In this document: piece after piece, positions 36,710 through 46,621 of the stretch
How positions within the stretch are numbered: the first letter of the stretch is position 1
How the letters are laid out: each line of letters begins with the position of its first letter
DNA from: Pseudoalteromonas sp. N1230-9
GTDB taxonomy: Bacteria > Pseudomonadota > Gammaproteobacteria > Enterobacterales > Alteromonadaceae
Direction of reading: 5' to 3'
DNA: 64,000 bases
NCBI RefSeq assembly: GCF_032716425.1
Contig: NZ_CP090419.1
Span: 1,041,001-1,105,000, forward strand
The notes under the pieces: model-generated
Seen by the model: the letters and a program-made list of their open reading frames with translations, nothing else
Databases searched by the model: none
What the model was told of the DNA's origin: nothing
Program-made: the position numbers and the translations under genes

Positions 36710-37528
36710 ATGACCAAACATGAAATTCTGCGAAATAGTTTATTTTCTTATCCGTTCATCCTTGCTTATTGCTTTGCATCATTATTTATCAACGGTGCTC
36801 AAGCAAAAGAGCAAACAGATAAATGGCAAATGGATGTGGGGGCTGGGCAGCTTGCAATCGATACTCCTTGGCATGGTTACGATATACAAGCGATGTCGCT
36901 TCCATATTTTAATGTGCGTAAAGGTGCGTGGCGTATTGGTCCTAAATACGGCCTCGTGCAATATGCTTTTTTATATGGAGCAGAATTTGAAGCCACCATG
37001 GGGCTAAGTTTTCGTGATGAGACCTACGATAGTAGCTTAATTTTTAGTGATGAGTTGTCAGACGACGAGGTATTTACAAATTATAAAGATGGTAAAGGGG
37101 AGCTTACTTTTAGAACTCAGTTACAGTATAAACAGCTGTTTTTACGTTTAGCGCAAGATATTTCTAACCACTCAGAAGGACTTACCTTACTTGCGAGGTA
37201 TCACCTACCTATTTATGGTAAAGGTTTGGGTTTACAGCTCAGTGCTGATCTTGGTCTCTACTGGCAAGATGAAAAGTACACCCAATATCTCTATGGCATC
37301 TCTGAGAAGAACATTGCCCCAGAATACGGTCGATATGCTTATCAAACTCGCTCTGCTATTAATCCATTTACTGCGTTGAATCTTGCTTATATTTTTAACG
37401 AACATTGGTCCATCCAAGCGACTTACCGTATTGAAACGTTAGACTCAACAATCAAAAAAAGCCCGTTAGTAGGAGACAGTGCTAAGCAGCAGTTGGCCGT
37501 TTTTGTAAATTATCGTTTTGAGAAGTAA
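36710..37528 (+). CDS. MipA/OmpV-family outer-membrane protein
   Basis: From the ATG at 36710 (AGGGA upstream) the product has 272 residues with a long signal peptide (about 1-33, AQA) and a beta-barrel of alternating strands ending in the outer-membrane C-terminal pattern VNYRFEK. Tokens such as GPKYGLVQYAF and TALNLAYIFNEHWSIQATYR fit the MipA/OmpV family, whose members scaffold murein enzymes or act as stress porins. It is divergent from a two-component system and probably under its control. Confidence 0.82.
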   Translation: MTKHEILRNSLFSYPFILAYCFASLFINGAQAKEQTDKWQMDVGAGQLAIDTPWHGYDIQAMSLPYFNVRKGAWRIGPKYGLVQYAFLYGAEFEATMGLSFRDETYDSSLIFSDELSDDEVFTNYKDGKGELTFRTQLQYKQLFLRLAQDISNHSEGLTLLARYHLPIYGKGLGLQLSADLGLYWQDEKYTQYLYGISEKNIAPEYGRYAYQTRSAINPFTALNLAYIFNEHWSIQATYRIETLDSTIKKSPLVGDSAKQQLAVFVNYRFEK

Positions 37529-37683
37529 AAAAGAAAATGAATCTTGATCACAACTAAAGAGTAACTACAACAGTGATTTATGACATTTTCGTGAATATTG
37601 TGATAATGTAACTTTTTGGTGGTTTATTGCTTTATAATGCTTTTTTATTTGTATGATAAAGCTGCTTTCAGCTTGGAGTTAGC

Positions 37684-39051
37684 ATGGTTTCACGTCGAGA
37701 ATTTTTAGTCGGGGCGGGTACTTTAGCTTTTTTAGGATTGTCTAAAAGTGCCATGGGAAATGTTTCATTAAGTGATCTTAAAACATCAATAAGTGGTTTT
37801 GGCCCATTACTTTCAGATCCTAATAAATTGTTAGATCTACCAGCTGGGTTTAGTTATCAAGTTATTTCTAGGCTTGGTGAAAAAATGTCTGATGGATTTA
37901 CGGTCCCTGATAAAGCCGATGGTATGGGCTGTATCGCACTTGGTAATGATCACGTTGCTTTAGTGCGTAACCATGAACTCAAGCCAAAAGATTTAGCAAA
38001 AGCTGAAGCGAGTATTGCAAACCATAAAACCCCCCTCGCATTCGATACCAACAGTGACGGTGTTGCATTACCAGGTGGAACTAGCCACATCATTTATAAC
38101 TTAAAAACACATCAAAAAGAGCAAGAGTATTTGTCGTTAGTAGGGACTATTCGTAATTGTTCAGGGGGGATTACCCCTTGGGGAACATGGCTAACTTGTG
38201 AAGAAACTACCGATACAAAAGCCGATGGATTCAATCAAGATCATGGTTATATTTTTGAAGTGCCAGCAAATAGTAAAGGCCTAATTAAACCAGAGCCATT
38301 AACAGCAATGGGGCGATTCAACCATGAAGCTGCAGCGGTTGACCCGCGTACGGGCATTGTTTATTTAACGGAAGACAAAGGCGACAGTGTTTTTTATCGT
38401 TTTATTCCTAATGAATATGGCAAGCTGCATAAAGGCGGGCAATTACAAGCTATGGTGGTAAAAGGTAAGCCACAATTCGATAGCCGTAACTGGAATAAAA
38501 AAACCATGGGGTTACATCAAGAATTTGAGGTTGAGTGGGTAAATCTAGATAACCCTGAAAGCCCAAAAGACGACTTACGCCTGCGTGGATATAAACAAGG
38601 AGCAGCATTATTTGCCCGTGGTGAAGGTATTCATTGGGGTGATAAAGAACTGTATTTTTGTTGTACCAACGGCGGTAAAAAACAACTGGGTCAGGTTATG
38701 AAATATCAGCCATCAGCGTTTGAAGGCACGGATAAAGAAGCTGAGCAACCTGGTAAAATCTCCTTGTTTGTCGAAAGTAGCAGCAAAACCCTTTATAACT
38801 TTGGCGATAACCTAACCGTGTCACCTAATGGCCATTTAATTGTGTGTGAAGACCAATATACCGATGTAGTTGATAATCACTTGCGTGGTGTAACACCACA
38901 GGGCCAAGTTTATAATTTTGCTCGTTTAGTTGCGCAAACTGAGCTGGCAGGTGCCTGTTTTTCACCTGATGGTAGCACTTTGTTTGTGAATGTTTACTCT
39001 CCAGCAAAAACATTGGCTATTAGAGGTCCTTGGCATCAATTTAGTGCTTAA
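37684..39051 (+). CDS. PhoX-like (DUF839) Tat-exported phosphatase
   Basis: PhoX enzymes are calcium/iron-dependent phosphomonoesterases. The 455-residue product begins with a Tat signal (SRREFLVGAG, residues 3-12; cleavage near AMG). The DUF839 domain fills the rest: LVRNHEL, RNCSGGITPWGTWLTCEE (a cysteine and acids that match the PhoX metal site region), NHEAAAVDPRTGIVYLTED, and GDNLTVSPNGHLIVCED. A GGAG site precedes the ATG. It is much like PhoX, but this branch also includes untested proteins. I see no convincing Pho box. It is convergent with an alpha/beta hydrolase gene 17 bases on. Confidence 0.87.
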   Translation: MVSRREFLVGAGTLAFLGLSKSAMGNVSLSDLKTSISGFGPLLSDPNKLLDLPAGFSYQVISRLGEKMSDGFTVPDKADGMGCIALGNDHVALVRNHELKPKDLAKAEASIANHKTPLAFDTNSDGVALPGGTSHIIYNLKTHQKEQEYLSLVGTIRNCSGGITPWGTWLTCEETTDTKADGFNQDHGYIFEVPANSKGLIKPEPLTAMGRFNHEAAAVDPRTGIVYLTEDKGDSVFYRFIPNEYGKLHKGGQLQAMVVKGKPQFDSRNWNKKTMGLHQEFEVEWVNLDNPESPKDDLRLRGYKQGAALFARGEGIHWGDKELYFCCTNGGKKQLGQVMKYQPSAFEGTDKEAEQPGKISLFVESSSKTLYNFGDNLTVSPNGHLIVCEDQYTDVVDNHLRGVTPQGQVYNFARLVAQTELAGACFSPDGSTLFVNVYSPAKTLAIRGPWHQFSA

Positions 39052-39068
39052 GTTATTCGCTCTCATAG

Positions 39069-40013
39069 TCATTTTTTAAAGTGGCTATGGGCATGCTTTG
39101 CTTTAGGTATACTTTTTTGTGACGCTTTATGGGCGTGTTTGCTAATCCATTTGGTTATCTTTTTCATTAAGGCTGGCGGAAAATCGTGACCCATCCCTGG
39201 TATAACTTTGAGCTTGCTACGCTTTATAAGTTGCGCCGTATGAATCCCACCAGATAATGGCATAACAGGATCTGCACTGCCATGGATCACTAAAGTAGGG
39301 GCTTTAATTTTCTTTAAAAGTTGCTCACGATATGGCGTTGCGGCAATGGCCGCAAGCTGACGTTTAAAACCCTTTTGGTTATTGTGAGCGCGTGTTATAT
39401 AGCGTTCGGCGTTGGCATATAAAGTGTGTTCATCTTGCGGGTAAGCAGGGCTGCCAATCAATTGGTTTAGCCGAACATTATATTCAATAGCGGCTTCTTT
39501 ATTGCTGCTGCGAGGCCTTATTTTGGCAAGCTTTACCAGCAGGTTAACATTTGAACTTGAAAACGACAAAGGCGAGCTGCTCGACATAATAGAGGTTAAG
39601 CTCAGTATACGTTTTTTATACTTCGCTGCGGCAATTTGCGCAATCATACCGCCCATAGAAGCCCCCACTAAATGGGCTTTTTTTATGTCTAAAGCGTTCA
39701 TGAATTGCTTTACATCACGAGCCATGTCATCTAACGAGTAAGGTAAATTAGTGCGAATAGGAAAGCGTCGACTTAGCCAATGTTTTAGCAAGCTCGGTTT
39801 GCCAAACTCATCTAGTTTTGATGACAAACCTGCATCTCGATTATCAAAGCGGATGACCCTAAAACCTTTTTCAACGAGTCCATAATAAAGGCTATCTGGC
39901 CACACCGTGTATTGCGCCCCTAAACCAATGATCAAGATAATAACTGGCGCATGTTTATCGCCTTCATCTTGATAACTAATAGATATGCCGCTGGCTGTAA
40001 GGATATGTTCCAT
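39069..40013 (-). CDS. Alpha/beta hydrolase
   Basis: The 314-residue product has an alpha/beta-hydrolase fold with an oxyanion-region IIGLGAQ, strand FRVIRFDNRDAGLS, the nucleophile elbow GASMGG (Ser about 119), the acid Asp in HGSADPVM and the His in GMGHDFP. There is no signal peptide. The C-terminal tail is very basic and His-rich (KHAHKASQKSIPKAKHAHSHF). The family covers esterases, lipases and C-C hydrolases; the substrate is unknown. Its upstream flank carries the terminator of the next TonB receptor gene. Confidence 0.88.
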   Translation of the reverse strand: MEHILTASGISISYQDEGDKHAPVIILIIGLGAQYTVWPDSLYYGLVEKGFRVIRFDNRDAGLSSKLDEFGKPSLLKHWLSRRFPIRTNLPYSLDDMARDVKQFMNALDIKKAHLVGASMGGMIAQIAAAKYKKRILSLTSIMSSSSPLSFSSSNVNLLVKLAKIRPRSSNKEAAIEYNVRLNQLIGSPAYPQDEHTLYANAERYITRAHNNQKGFKRQLAAIAATPYREQLLKKIKAPTLVIHGSADPVMPLSGGIHTAQLIKRSKLKVIPGMGHDFPPALMKKITKWISKHAHKASQKSIPKAKHAHSHFKK

Positions 40014-40101
40014 AGACTGACAAATAAGCTTACGCAGGTATCATCAGTTTAGTATGTGTAGTTGGCAGTTTAGTGACAGTGAGGTATCGCTACGTAGAAA
40101 T

Positions 40102-40133
40102 AAAATGGCAGCCCCGATGTGCTGCCATTTTTT
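40102..40133. terminator. Terminator of the catecholate-type TonB receptor gene
   Basis: A perfect 11-bp stem (40102-40112 with 40121-40131) with an 8-base loop lies 23 bases past the receptor stop on the - strand. The + side has six T residues and the - side TTTTA. Confidence 0.85.
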
Positions 40134-40155
40134 ATGTGTAATTGTGGGTTATAGC

Positions 40156-42525
40156 TTAAAAGTAAGCGGTAACGCCAATCCAGAAGTTACGACCTTTATC
40201 TTTCACGTTGTAGTCGTCTGTGAATGTTACTTCGCTAACTACACCGCGACCTGTTAGGTACTCATATTCACCATCACCATTTAGGTCGGTATAGCTAGTG
40301 CTATAAGATGTGAAATCTTCGTCTAATAGGTTGTTTACACGGGCATTGATTTGCACGTACTCATTTACATAGAACTGCGCACCTAAATTAAGTAGGTTGT
40401 AGTTTTTATAGTAAAGCGCTTTGTCGTGCACGTTATCCCAACCGCGGTAACGGTCAGAACGATACACACCTTGAAGGTACAGATTCATAAAGTCAGTGGC
40501 TTCCCAGTTTAGGGTAAGGTTTGCCATGTGCTCAGCTGAGTTAGTTAATGGCTGACCTTCTTCTGGACCGCTCTTTTGTTCGCTATCAGTCCACGTATAA
40601 TTACCGTTAATCGATACCGTTTTAGTAATAGTGTATTGACCTGCAATTTCAACACCTTGTAGGTCTACTTCATCGATATTGATTTTTTGGCTGTAGCTAT
40701 CGTAGCCAAGTTGATCGTACTGACCTAAGTTTACACAAGGGCGAACATTGTTCGTTTGCTCACAGCTTAAAATAGTATCGCCGCGGGCAATTTTGTCTTC
40801 AAACTTGGTGTTGTAGTAAGTCACATTGATATTGTGATCGCCGTCTAAAGAGTTCCAGTAAAGTGCGATTTCTGAATTCACACTGGTTTCTGGCTCTAGG
40901 TCTGGGTTACCCGCAAATGGGCTTGTGCCCTGACCACCAAACCCTGTGATACCGTCGTAAAGATCGGTTGTTTGTGGTGTTTTATAACCTGTACTCACAC
41001 CCCCTTTTAACGTCCAAGTATCTGATAAGTTGTACACACCGTAAACGCGTGGTGATACTTGGCTGCCAAATACATCATGGTCATCGTAACGAGCACCTAA
41101 TGTGAAGGTAAAGTTGTCAGTTGCCATCCAGTTATCTTCGGCAAATACTGAGTACATGTTTTGCTCTTGTACTTGACCTGCTTGATCGCTTTCAAGGCCG
41201 AATACACCGTCTTTTAACTCACCGTCGATAAGTTGGCCACCAATTGCTAGGTTATGGCTACCAAAACGCCCTGTAATTGGAATATCAAAACGTAAGTCAT
41301 AGGTGTATTGGCTGCTTTCAAGTGGACGAGCAGGGCGTGGTAAGAAGGTTTCTTCTGCTAAGTCTTTACGTGCCTGCTCATCCAACCCTTCGTATTCGCC
41401 AGTGCCATCGTACATAGCTTGCAGCTCTAAACGCTCGCTTACACTAAGTGGTAAAGTACGGCCGTTATTTTGCGTATCAACATAAGAAACAGAGGCCTTA
41501 ACAGTTGCCCATTCAAGCTCGCCATCGTAACTGAGTGACCACCATTCACGATCAAACTCTTGATCAGCTGCATAACCTGCGCGCGGGTTAACTTGACCAC
41601 GGCGGTCTTGCCAAATTGATTCAATATTGTCTTTTGTGCCAAGCGGGTAGGTAATCGTGCCCGATTCAATGTCGTAGCTTGGCGTGTTGTCATACACTTG
41701 GCTTGAGTTATCATAATCAAAACGTAAATGATGAGACTCAAACGGGGTATAAGTTAAAGTAAAGCCATACTGCTCGTTTGTGTTATCAACCGTACGACCA
41801 CCACTACCAAAGCCGAGTGAGCGGTTATGTACAACACCATTAGGATCAGTTGCAGGTTCGAATGTTGGCGATGATGCTTGTTGTTCGTATACACTGCCGC
41901 GTACACCTAAACTTAATACGTCTTTGATAAGCGGACCCATCACACTAAAGTCAGTGGTAATGTCATCACCAAAATCATCGTTTTGCTGTAATGAACGGCT
42001 AAATGAAACAGCACCGCTCCAGCTATCAGTGTGCTTTTTGGTGATGATATTAATTACACCGCCCAGTGCATCTGCACCATAAAGCGTTGATGCAGGACCG
42101 CGAATAACTTCAACACGTTCAATGGCATCGACCGGTGGTACGTGGTTAAACGCGTTGCCACCAAAATTGTTTGGATAAATGTCGCCATGGTTATTTTGGC
42201 GTTTACCATCAATCAATAACAGGGTGTACTCGCCTGTTAAACCACGCATACTCACACTGCCTTGGCCCGTTTTATCTCGTGTCGTGCCAATGTCGATACC
42301 TTCTAAATACTGCACAGCATCTAGCACTGATGTAAATGAGTGAGATTTTATATCTTCGTTAGTAATGATAGAGATACTTGCGGGCGCTTCAGTTACTTTC
42401 TGTTCGAAGCCCGTTGCAGTGATTACTAAGCGTTCCATATCTTGCTTAGGCTTAGCATCGTCAGCAAACGCTGAAAACTGAGCTGCAATAGCCAGTGTTA
42501 GTAAGCTTGGTTTGATTGATTTCAT
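40156..42525 (-). CDS. TonB-dependent receptor, catecholate-siderophore/colicin-receptor type
   Basis: The 789-residue product has a signal peptide (about 1-21, AFA), a TonB box-like ERLVITATG (31-39), a plug domain with VLDAVQYLEGIDIG, SMRGLTGEYTLLLIDGKR and VEVIRGPASTLYGADALGGVINIIT, and a 22-strand barrel ending in WIGVTAYF, a classic outer-membrane C-terminus. Plug wording and length fit the FepA/CirA/IroN group, which take up iron bound to catecholate siderophores or breakdown products. There are no siderophore genes or ABC transporter beside it. I did not find a convincing Fur box. Confidence 0.9.
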   Translation of the reverse strand: MKSIKPSLLTLAIAAQFSAFADDAKPKQDMERLVITATGFEQKVTEAPASISIITNEDIKSHSFTSVLDAVQYLEGIDIGTTRDKTGQGSVSMRGLTGEYTLLLIDGKRQNNHGDIYPNNFGGNAFNHVPPVDAIERVEVIRGPASTLYGADALGGVINIITKKHTDSWSGAVSFSRSLQQNDDFGDDITTDFSVMGPLIKDVLSLGVRGSVYEQQASSPTFEPATDPNGVVHNRSLGFGSGGRTVDNTNEQYGFTLTYTPFESHHLRFDYDNSSQVYDNTPSYDIESGTITYPLGTKDNIESIWQDRRGQVNPRAGYAADQEFDREWWSLSYDGELEWATVKASVSYVDTQNNGRTLPLSVSERLELQAMYDGTGEYEGLDEQARKDLAEETFLPRPARPLESSQYTYDLRFDIPITGRFGSHNLAIGGQLIDGELKDGVFGLESDQAGQVQEQNMYSVFAEDNWMATDNFTFTLGARYDDHDVFGSQVSPRVYGVYNLSDTWTLKGGVSTGYKTPQTTDLYDGITGFGGQGTSPFAGNPDLEPETSVNSEIALYWNSLDGDHNINVTYYNTKFEDKIARGDTILSCEQTNNVRPCVNLGQYDQLGYDSYSQKINIDEVDLQGVEIAGQYTITKTVSINGNYTWTDSEQKSGPEEGQPLTNSAEHMANLTLNWEATDFMNLYLQGVYRSDRYRGWDNVHDKALYYKNYNLLNLGAQFYVNEYVQINARVNNLLDEDFTSYSTSYTDLNGDGEYEYLTGRGVVSEVTFTDDYNVKDKGRNFWIGVTAYF

Positions 42526-42847
42526 TGTAGGTTCCAGTTCTTTTTATAAGTTATCCATTTATTGGACGTGCGTATAGTACAGAAATGGCGAATACAATCA
42601 ATAATAATTTCTATTTAGATTGGTCTTTTTAGAGTAGTTATGACCTAAATTAACGCTTTTTAATAGCATTTAATTCGTTCGTATGAGTTTAAAATATAAT
42701 GGAATATTAAATGATTACAGAGAACGCCATACTCGAAAAGCTACCTAGGCCCAACTTTACAAAGCCATTAGCAAAGTAAATTTATAACGTGAAATTGCAC
42801 AACAGCTGCTACCTTTATAAATCACACATTTAACGTTGAGGTGTAAC
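42526..42847. other. 322-base intergenic region
   Basis: It separates the divergent receptor and VOC genes. It is AT-rich; the stretch at about 42588-42612 weakly resembles a degenerate Fur site but falls short of a call. I see no gene or strong hairpin. Confidence 0.5.
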
Positions 42848-43321
42848 ATGGCTGTTTCTGCAATTCCTAAAGGTTTCCATGCGGTAACCCCGTATTTGGT
42901 TATAGACGGTGCCACTAAGGCGATAGAGTTTTACAAACAAGCATTTGATGCCGAACTTGTAATGCAAATGCCCTTGCCTGATGGCGGTGTCGCTCACGGC
43001 GAAATAAAAATTGCCGACTCTCATATCATGCTATCTGATAATTGCCCTGATATAGAATTTAAGTCTCCACAGCAATTAGGGGGCTCTCCAGTGAGCCTTA
43101 TGCTGTATGTTGAAGATGTTGATGTGGTATTCGCCAAAGCCCTATCGCTAGGGGCAAAAGAGCTGCGCCCAGTGCACGATCAATTCTATGGCGACAGATC
43201 AGGGACGTTAGAAGACCCGTTTGGTCATATTTGGACTATAGGCACACACAAAGAAGATCTTACCGAGCAAGAGCTTATGCAGCGTATGAGTGAGTTGATG
43301 AGTAAAGAGCAAGATGCCTAA
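42848..43321 (+). CDS. PhnB-like VOC (glyoxalase/bleomycin-resistance fold) protein
   Basis: The 157-residue product begins at the ATG at 42848 (GAGG 7 bases upstream); a TTG four codons earlier was rejected. The VOC fold is visible: [59 protein letters not shown], and [26 protein letters not shown]. This is the PhnB/YdcE-like subgroup, with unknown substrates and occasional metal dependence. Its stop codon overlaps that of the convergent Omp85 gene by 3 bases. Confidence 0.88.
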   Translation: MAVSAIPKGFHAVTPYLVIDGATKAIEFYKQAFDAELVMQMPLPDGGVAHGEIKIADSHIMLSDNCPDIEFKSPQQLGGSPVSLMLYVEDVDVVFAKALSLGAKELRPVHDQFYGDRSGTLEDPFGHIWTIGTHKEDLTEQELMQRMSELMSKEQDA

Positions 43322-44958
43322 AAAGTTGTTTCAACCGACATTCCTATTTGCCATGAATCAACGTCTTGGTAACTGCCAAGAGGCGTACTAAAGTCGATAT
43401 GGATAACATTGTCGTTACTTGAGCGCGATGAATATAGGCGAATACCTACGCCAGCACTGGTTAGCATTGAATCTGAAATATTCGCGGTTTCAGTGCTGCC
43501 AAATGCTTGGCCTACATCAATAAAGCCAACAAAGCCTACATCTACAAACTGATACAGATTGATATTAGGGTACATTCTTAGTTCAGCCGTTGCTTGTACG
43601 CTTGAAGTACCATGTTGGTAACTTTCTGGGAAGCCACGCATGCCTTCTTCACCGCCAACAGCCAGTGGTTTGTCAGCAAATTCATGGTTTTGCCAATGAC
43701 CATTTAGATGCGCATAAAAAGCAAATGAGTCTGACCAGCGATAGTTCATTTGTGCTTTTGAATAAAGCGCTAAACGGTCATCAAGCTCAGTTCCGACATT
43801 GCCTTTCATTCCAGCGGCAAATCGATACAAGACGTTATTGTTGAACCACGCTTTGGTAAGATTTGTATCAAATAAAAAGCCTTGGCCAAAATTTACGGTA
43901 TCGATGGCAAACTTTGAATTTAGCTCCCAACCTAGGTTAACGTCTTCGTTGTGGTTTATTAGGTCAATATCGTGTAATACGGCGTAATTGTCTTCTAGCC
44001 AATGTAATCCGACCCAAGGCGCTGCAATGGTGTAATCGTTAAGGCCTCCAAGCAAAGGCCCTGTTTCAAAAGGGCGGTAACTTACATCTTCGTAATCAAT
44101 CCCTGCAAGCCAGTGAAAGGTTTGCTGACTGTCTTGCGATAAAATTTCGCCGTAAGCAAACTGGGCGATTAATTCATCAGTAAAAAACTCTGAACGAGTC
44201 ATGCCATTTTGATAGATATAACTTTTTTGCTTTTGTGATTTAGCAAAGTAGCGCATTAGTGCGTCACTGCTGCGTTGATAAAAAGGCTGATGATAATCCA
44301 CTAAAAAGACTTGCCCGTCATCGTAATCATCAGCTTGTAAAGTGAGGGTTGCATGAGGCTGCCAAGGCACTGGCATTTGCAGCACTGAGTGGTAGCCTGA
44401 GCGTTCATGATCTGATTTATACTTTAATGATGCGCGAATACCGTAGCCTAAAAAGTTTTCTTCTTTAAAGCCTAAGCTGTATTTATTATTGCCGCTACTA
44501 CGGCCAAAATTAATGGTTGGCAATAAACTCCAGGTATCCCAAGTATCGATTTGCACCACGCGGGGTTCATCTTCAAGGCAATCTTTTGTATAGCTAACCT
44601 TGGCATCTCTTAAGTATTTTTTGCTGCGCAGAATGCGCTCCGCTTCTTGTAGCTGACGCTCACTGACTTGGTCACCCTCTTTGAAGGTAATTTGCTCACT
44701 AACAACTTTGTTTTTGGTATCTATGTGCAGCCAGTTTATAAAGCGATGTAGTGCGGTTGTTTCAGGGTCATTTGGATCGAAAATCGTATGCGTATCAATG
44801 TTGAGTTTATCAACAGTGATGTCTTTGTCTTCGCTTAACTCTGCAGTAGGTTTGCTTTTTACTTCACAAACCACATCTAAGCTTAAAGGCTCGTTTGCAT
44901 AAACAGTCCCTGTAGCAGTGCATGTTATTAATAAAACGGGTGTTATTTTATTCATCAT
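43318..44958 (-). CDS. Small Omp85-family (BamA/TamA-like) outer-membrane protein with one POTRA-like domain
   Basis: From the ATG at 44958 the product has 546 residues with a signal peptide (about 1-23, VYA). One POTRA-like region follows at about 80-140 ([27 protein letters not shown]). A barrel runs to the C-terminus, with the Omp85 late signature [12 protein letters not shown] (the family's RGF loop) and [13 protein letters not shown]. The end is SVETTF, with the expected terminal Phe. BamA and TamA have five and three POTRAs, so this is a reduced member; it may insert or export a specific protein. No partner gene is adjacent on the same strand. Confidence 0.85.
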   Translation of the reverse strand: MMNKITPVLLITCTATGTVYANEPLSLDVVCEVKSKPTAELSEDKDITVDKLNIDTHTIFDPNDPETTALHRFINWLHIDTKNKVVSEQITFKEGDQVSERQLQEAERILRSKKYLRDAKVSYTKDCLEDEPRVVQIDTWDTWSLLPTINFGRSSGNNKYSLGFKEENFLGYGIRASLKYKSDHERSGYHSVLQMPVPWQPHATLTLQADDYDDGQVFLVDYHQPFYQRSSDALMRYFAKSQKQKSYIYQNGMTRSEFFTDELIAQFAYGEILSQDSQQTFHWLAGIDYEDVSYRPFETGPLLGGLNDYTIAAPWVGLHWLEDNYAVLHDIDLINHNEDVNLGWELNSKFAIDTVNFGQGFLFDTNLTKAWFNNNVLYRFAAGMKGNVGTELDDRLALYSKAQMNYRWSDSFAFYAHLNGHWQNHEFADKPLAVGGEEGMRGFPESYQHGTSSVQATAELRMYPNINLYQFVDVGFVGFIDVGQAFGSTETANISDSMLTSAGVGIRLYSSRSSNDNVIHIDFSTPLGSYQDVDSWQIGMSVETTF

Positions 44959-45193
44959 TATTATGCCTGCTAAATACCAAGGAGATGCAGCGTGTTTGGC
45001 TTTATCAACCTTCAAATTCTTTACAGTTATCAGCATAAAATCGCTAACTTAAGAAAAACTTAACTAAAACTTAAACTTCATTGAAGATTGTAAGTTTATG
45101 ATTAATAAACATTATGCTAACTAACTGTGACGAAGTTAATCGAGAAATAGCTGGCTTACGTATGATTTCTTAAGGTTTCTAATAGAGTAAATA

Positions 45194-46504
45194 ATGAAAA
45201 AGCGTGTTTTATATTGGCTGCAAAATGATTTACGCCTAGTCGACAATGAAATTCTATCTGAGTTAGCTGATTTTGATGGCGAGCTTGATTTAGTGTTTGT
45301 GATTGAGCCGCGCTGGTTTAGGCAAACTAACTATCAATCAAAACCGTATGGGACGCATAAATACCACTTTTTACGTGAGAGCCTAGCAGCATTTTCACAA
45401 GCTGTTGAGAAACTCGGGCAAACGCTTCATGTGATTACTGGCGAGCCTGAGCAAGTAATCAGTCAGCGTTTGCAAAAATATGATATTGAAACATTGGTTT
45501 GTACCGAGCAAGTGGGTTATTACGAGCAAAAGCAGCTAAGTAAAATCAGCGAGTTATGCCCTGATGTTATTATAAAAACCTACCAGCAAGATACCTTGTT
45601 TACAGAACGAGACTTACCATTTCAGCTTCATAATTTGCCTAAAAACTTTACTGCCTTTCGCAAAAAAGTAGAGTCTGAGCCAACATTCGTTGCAGCTTCG
45701 CTTGAGGCAGTATCTCAACTGCCACATCCTGTACAGCTATGTCCAGAAAACGTGCTCCCTGAAAGTTCAGCTCAGTCTGGGAGTTTTTGTGGTGGTTTAA
45801 TTGCAGCCCAGCAGCATTGTAATGACTACTTCTCATCTAAAGCACCCAGTAGTTATAAAGAAACACGTAACGAGTTAGACGGCTTTAGCAATAGTACAAA
45901 ATTCAGTGTTTGGCTTGCCAGCGGTACAATAAGTGTTAAGCAACTTTACCACGAGGTTGCCAAATACGAACAAGAAAATGGTGCGAATGAGTCAACCTAT
46001 TGGATTAAGTTTGAGCTACTTTGGCGTGAGTATTTTAAATGGCATGCTAAGTTGTTTGGTGCAAAGCTGTTTCGTTTTAATGGGCAAAAAGAGTCACCTC
46101 CCTTACATACATTTAACAGTCACCGATTTTTAGCCTGGTGCCAAAGCAGGACGCCATTTCCACTAGTTAATGCAATTATGAACGAACTCAATTCGACAGG
46201 CTATATTTCTAATCGTGCACGGCAAATAGCTGCAAGTTGTTTAGTCAACGAATTTGCAGTGGATTGGCGATATGGGGCAGCTTATTTTGAGCAACAACTT
46301 ATTGATTACGACGTAGCTGCGAATTGGGGGAATTGGCAATATATCGCAGGTGTGGGTGTTGACCCTCGGGGCGGTCGCCATTTCCATATAAATAAGCAAA
46401 CAGCCTTATATGACCCAACGGGATGTTACGTTCGGAAATGGGACGGAGAAAGGCAAATTACACCGAGTATTGATAATACCGATGTGGTTGATTGGCCCAT
46501 TTAA
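45194..46504 (+). CDS. Cryptochrome DASH photolyase
   Basis: CRY-DASH proteins bind FAD plus an antenna (usually MTHF) and repair cyclobutane dimers in single-stranded DNA. The 436-residue product has a photolyase N-terminal alpha/beta domain (1-130; LYWLQNDLRLVDNE) and a helical FAD domain. The latter has ELLWREYFKWHAKLFG, GYISNRARQIAASCLVNE, DVAANWGNWQYIAGVGVDPRGGRHF and DPTGCYVRKW. This ending is characteristic of the DASH branch. It stands alone, upstream of a PAS-GGDEF gene on the same strand (117 bases). Confidence 0.95.
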   Translation: MKKRVLYWLQNDLRLVDNEILSELADFDGELDLVFVIEPRWFRQTNYQSKPYGTHKYHFLRESLAAFSQAVEKLGQTLHVITGEPEQVISQRLQKYDIETLVCTEQVGYYEQKQLSKISELCPDVIIKTYQQDTLFTERDLPFQLHNLPKNFTAFRKKVESEPTFVAASLEAVSQLPHPVQLCPENVLPESSAQSGSFCGGLIAAQQHCNDYFSSKAPSSYKETRNELDGFSNSTKFSVWLASGTISVKQLYHEVAKYEQENGANESTYWIKFELLWREYFKWHAKLFGAKLFRFNGQKESPPLHTFNSHRFLAWCQSRTPFPLVNAIMNELNSTGYISNRARQIAASCLVNEFAVDWRYGAAYFEQQLIDYDVAANWGNWQYIAGVGVDPRGGRHFHINKQTALYDPTGCYVRKWDGERQITPSIDNTDVVDWPI

Positions 46505-46621
46505 TCCTTGATTTGCGCTAAATCAAACATTCAATTTTCATTTTTAGAGTTTTTAACCTTTGTTATCTAAAATAATAAATAAGGCTTGCTTTTTCGTGCT
46601 AGCCAGATAACAAGGCATGCT

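Noticed and set aside
37529..37683. Pho box upstream of the PhoX-like gene
   Set aside because: The TGACAT-like sequences do not form the direct repeat expected for PhoB.
42526..42700. Fur box upstream of the catecholate-type receptor
   Set aside because: The best alignment (about 42590-42612) matches only about half of the consensus positions, so I did not call it.
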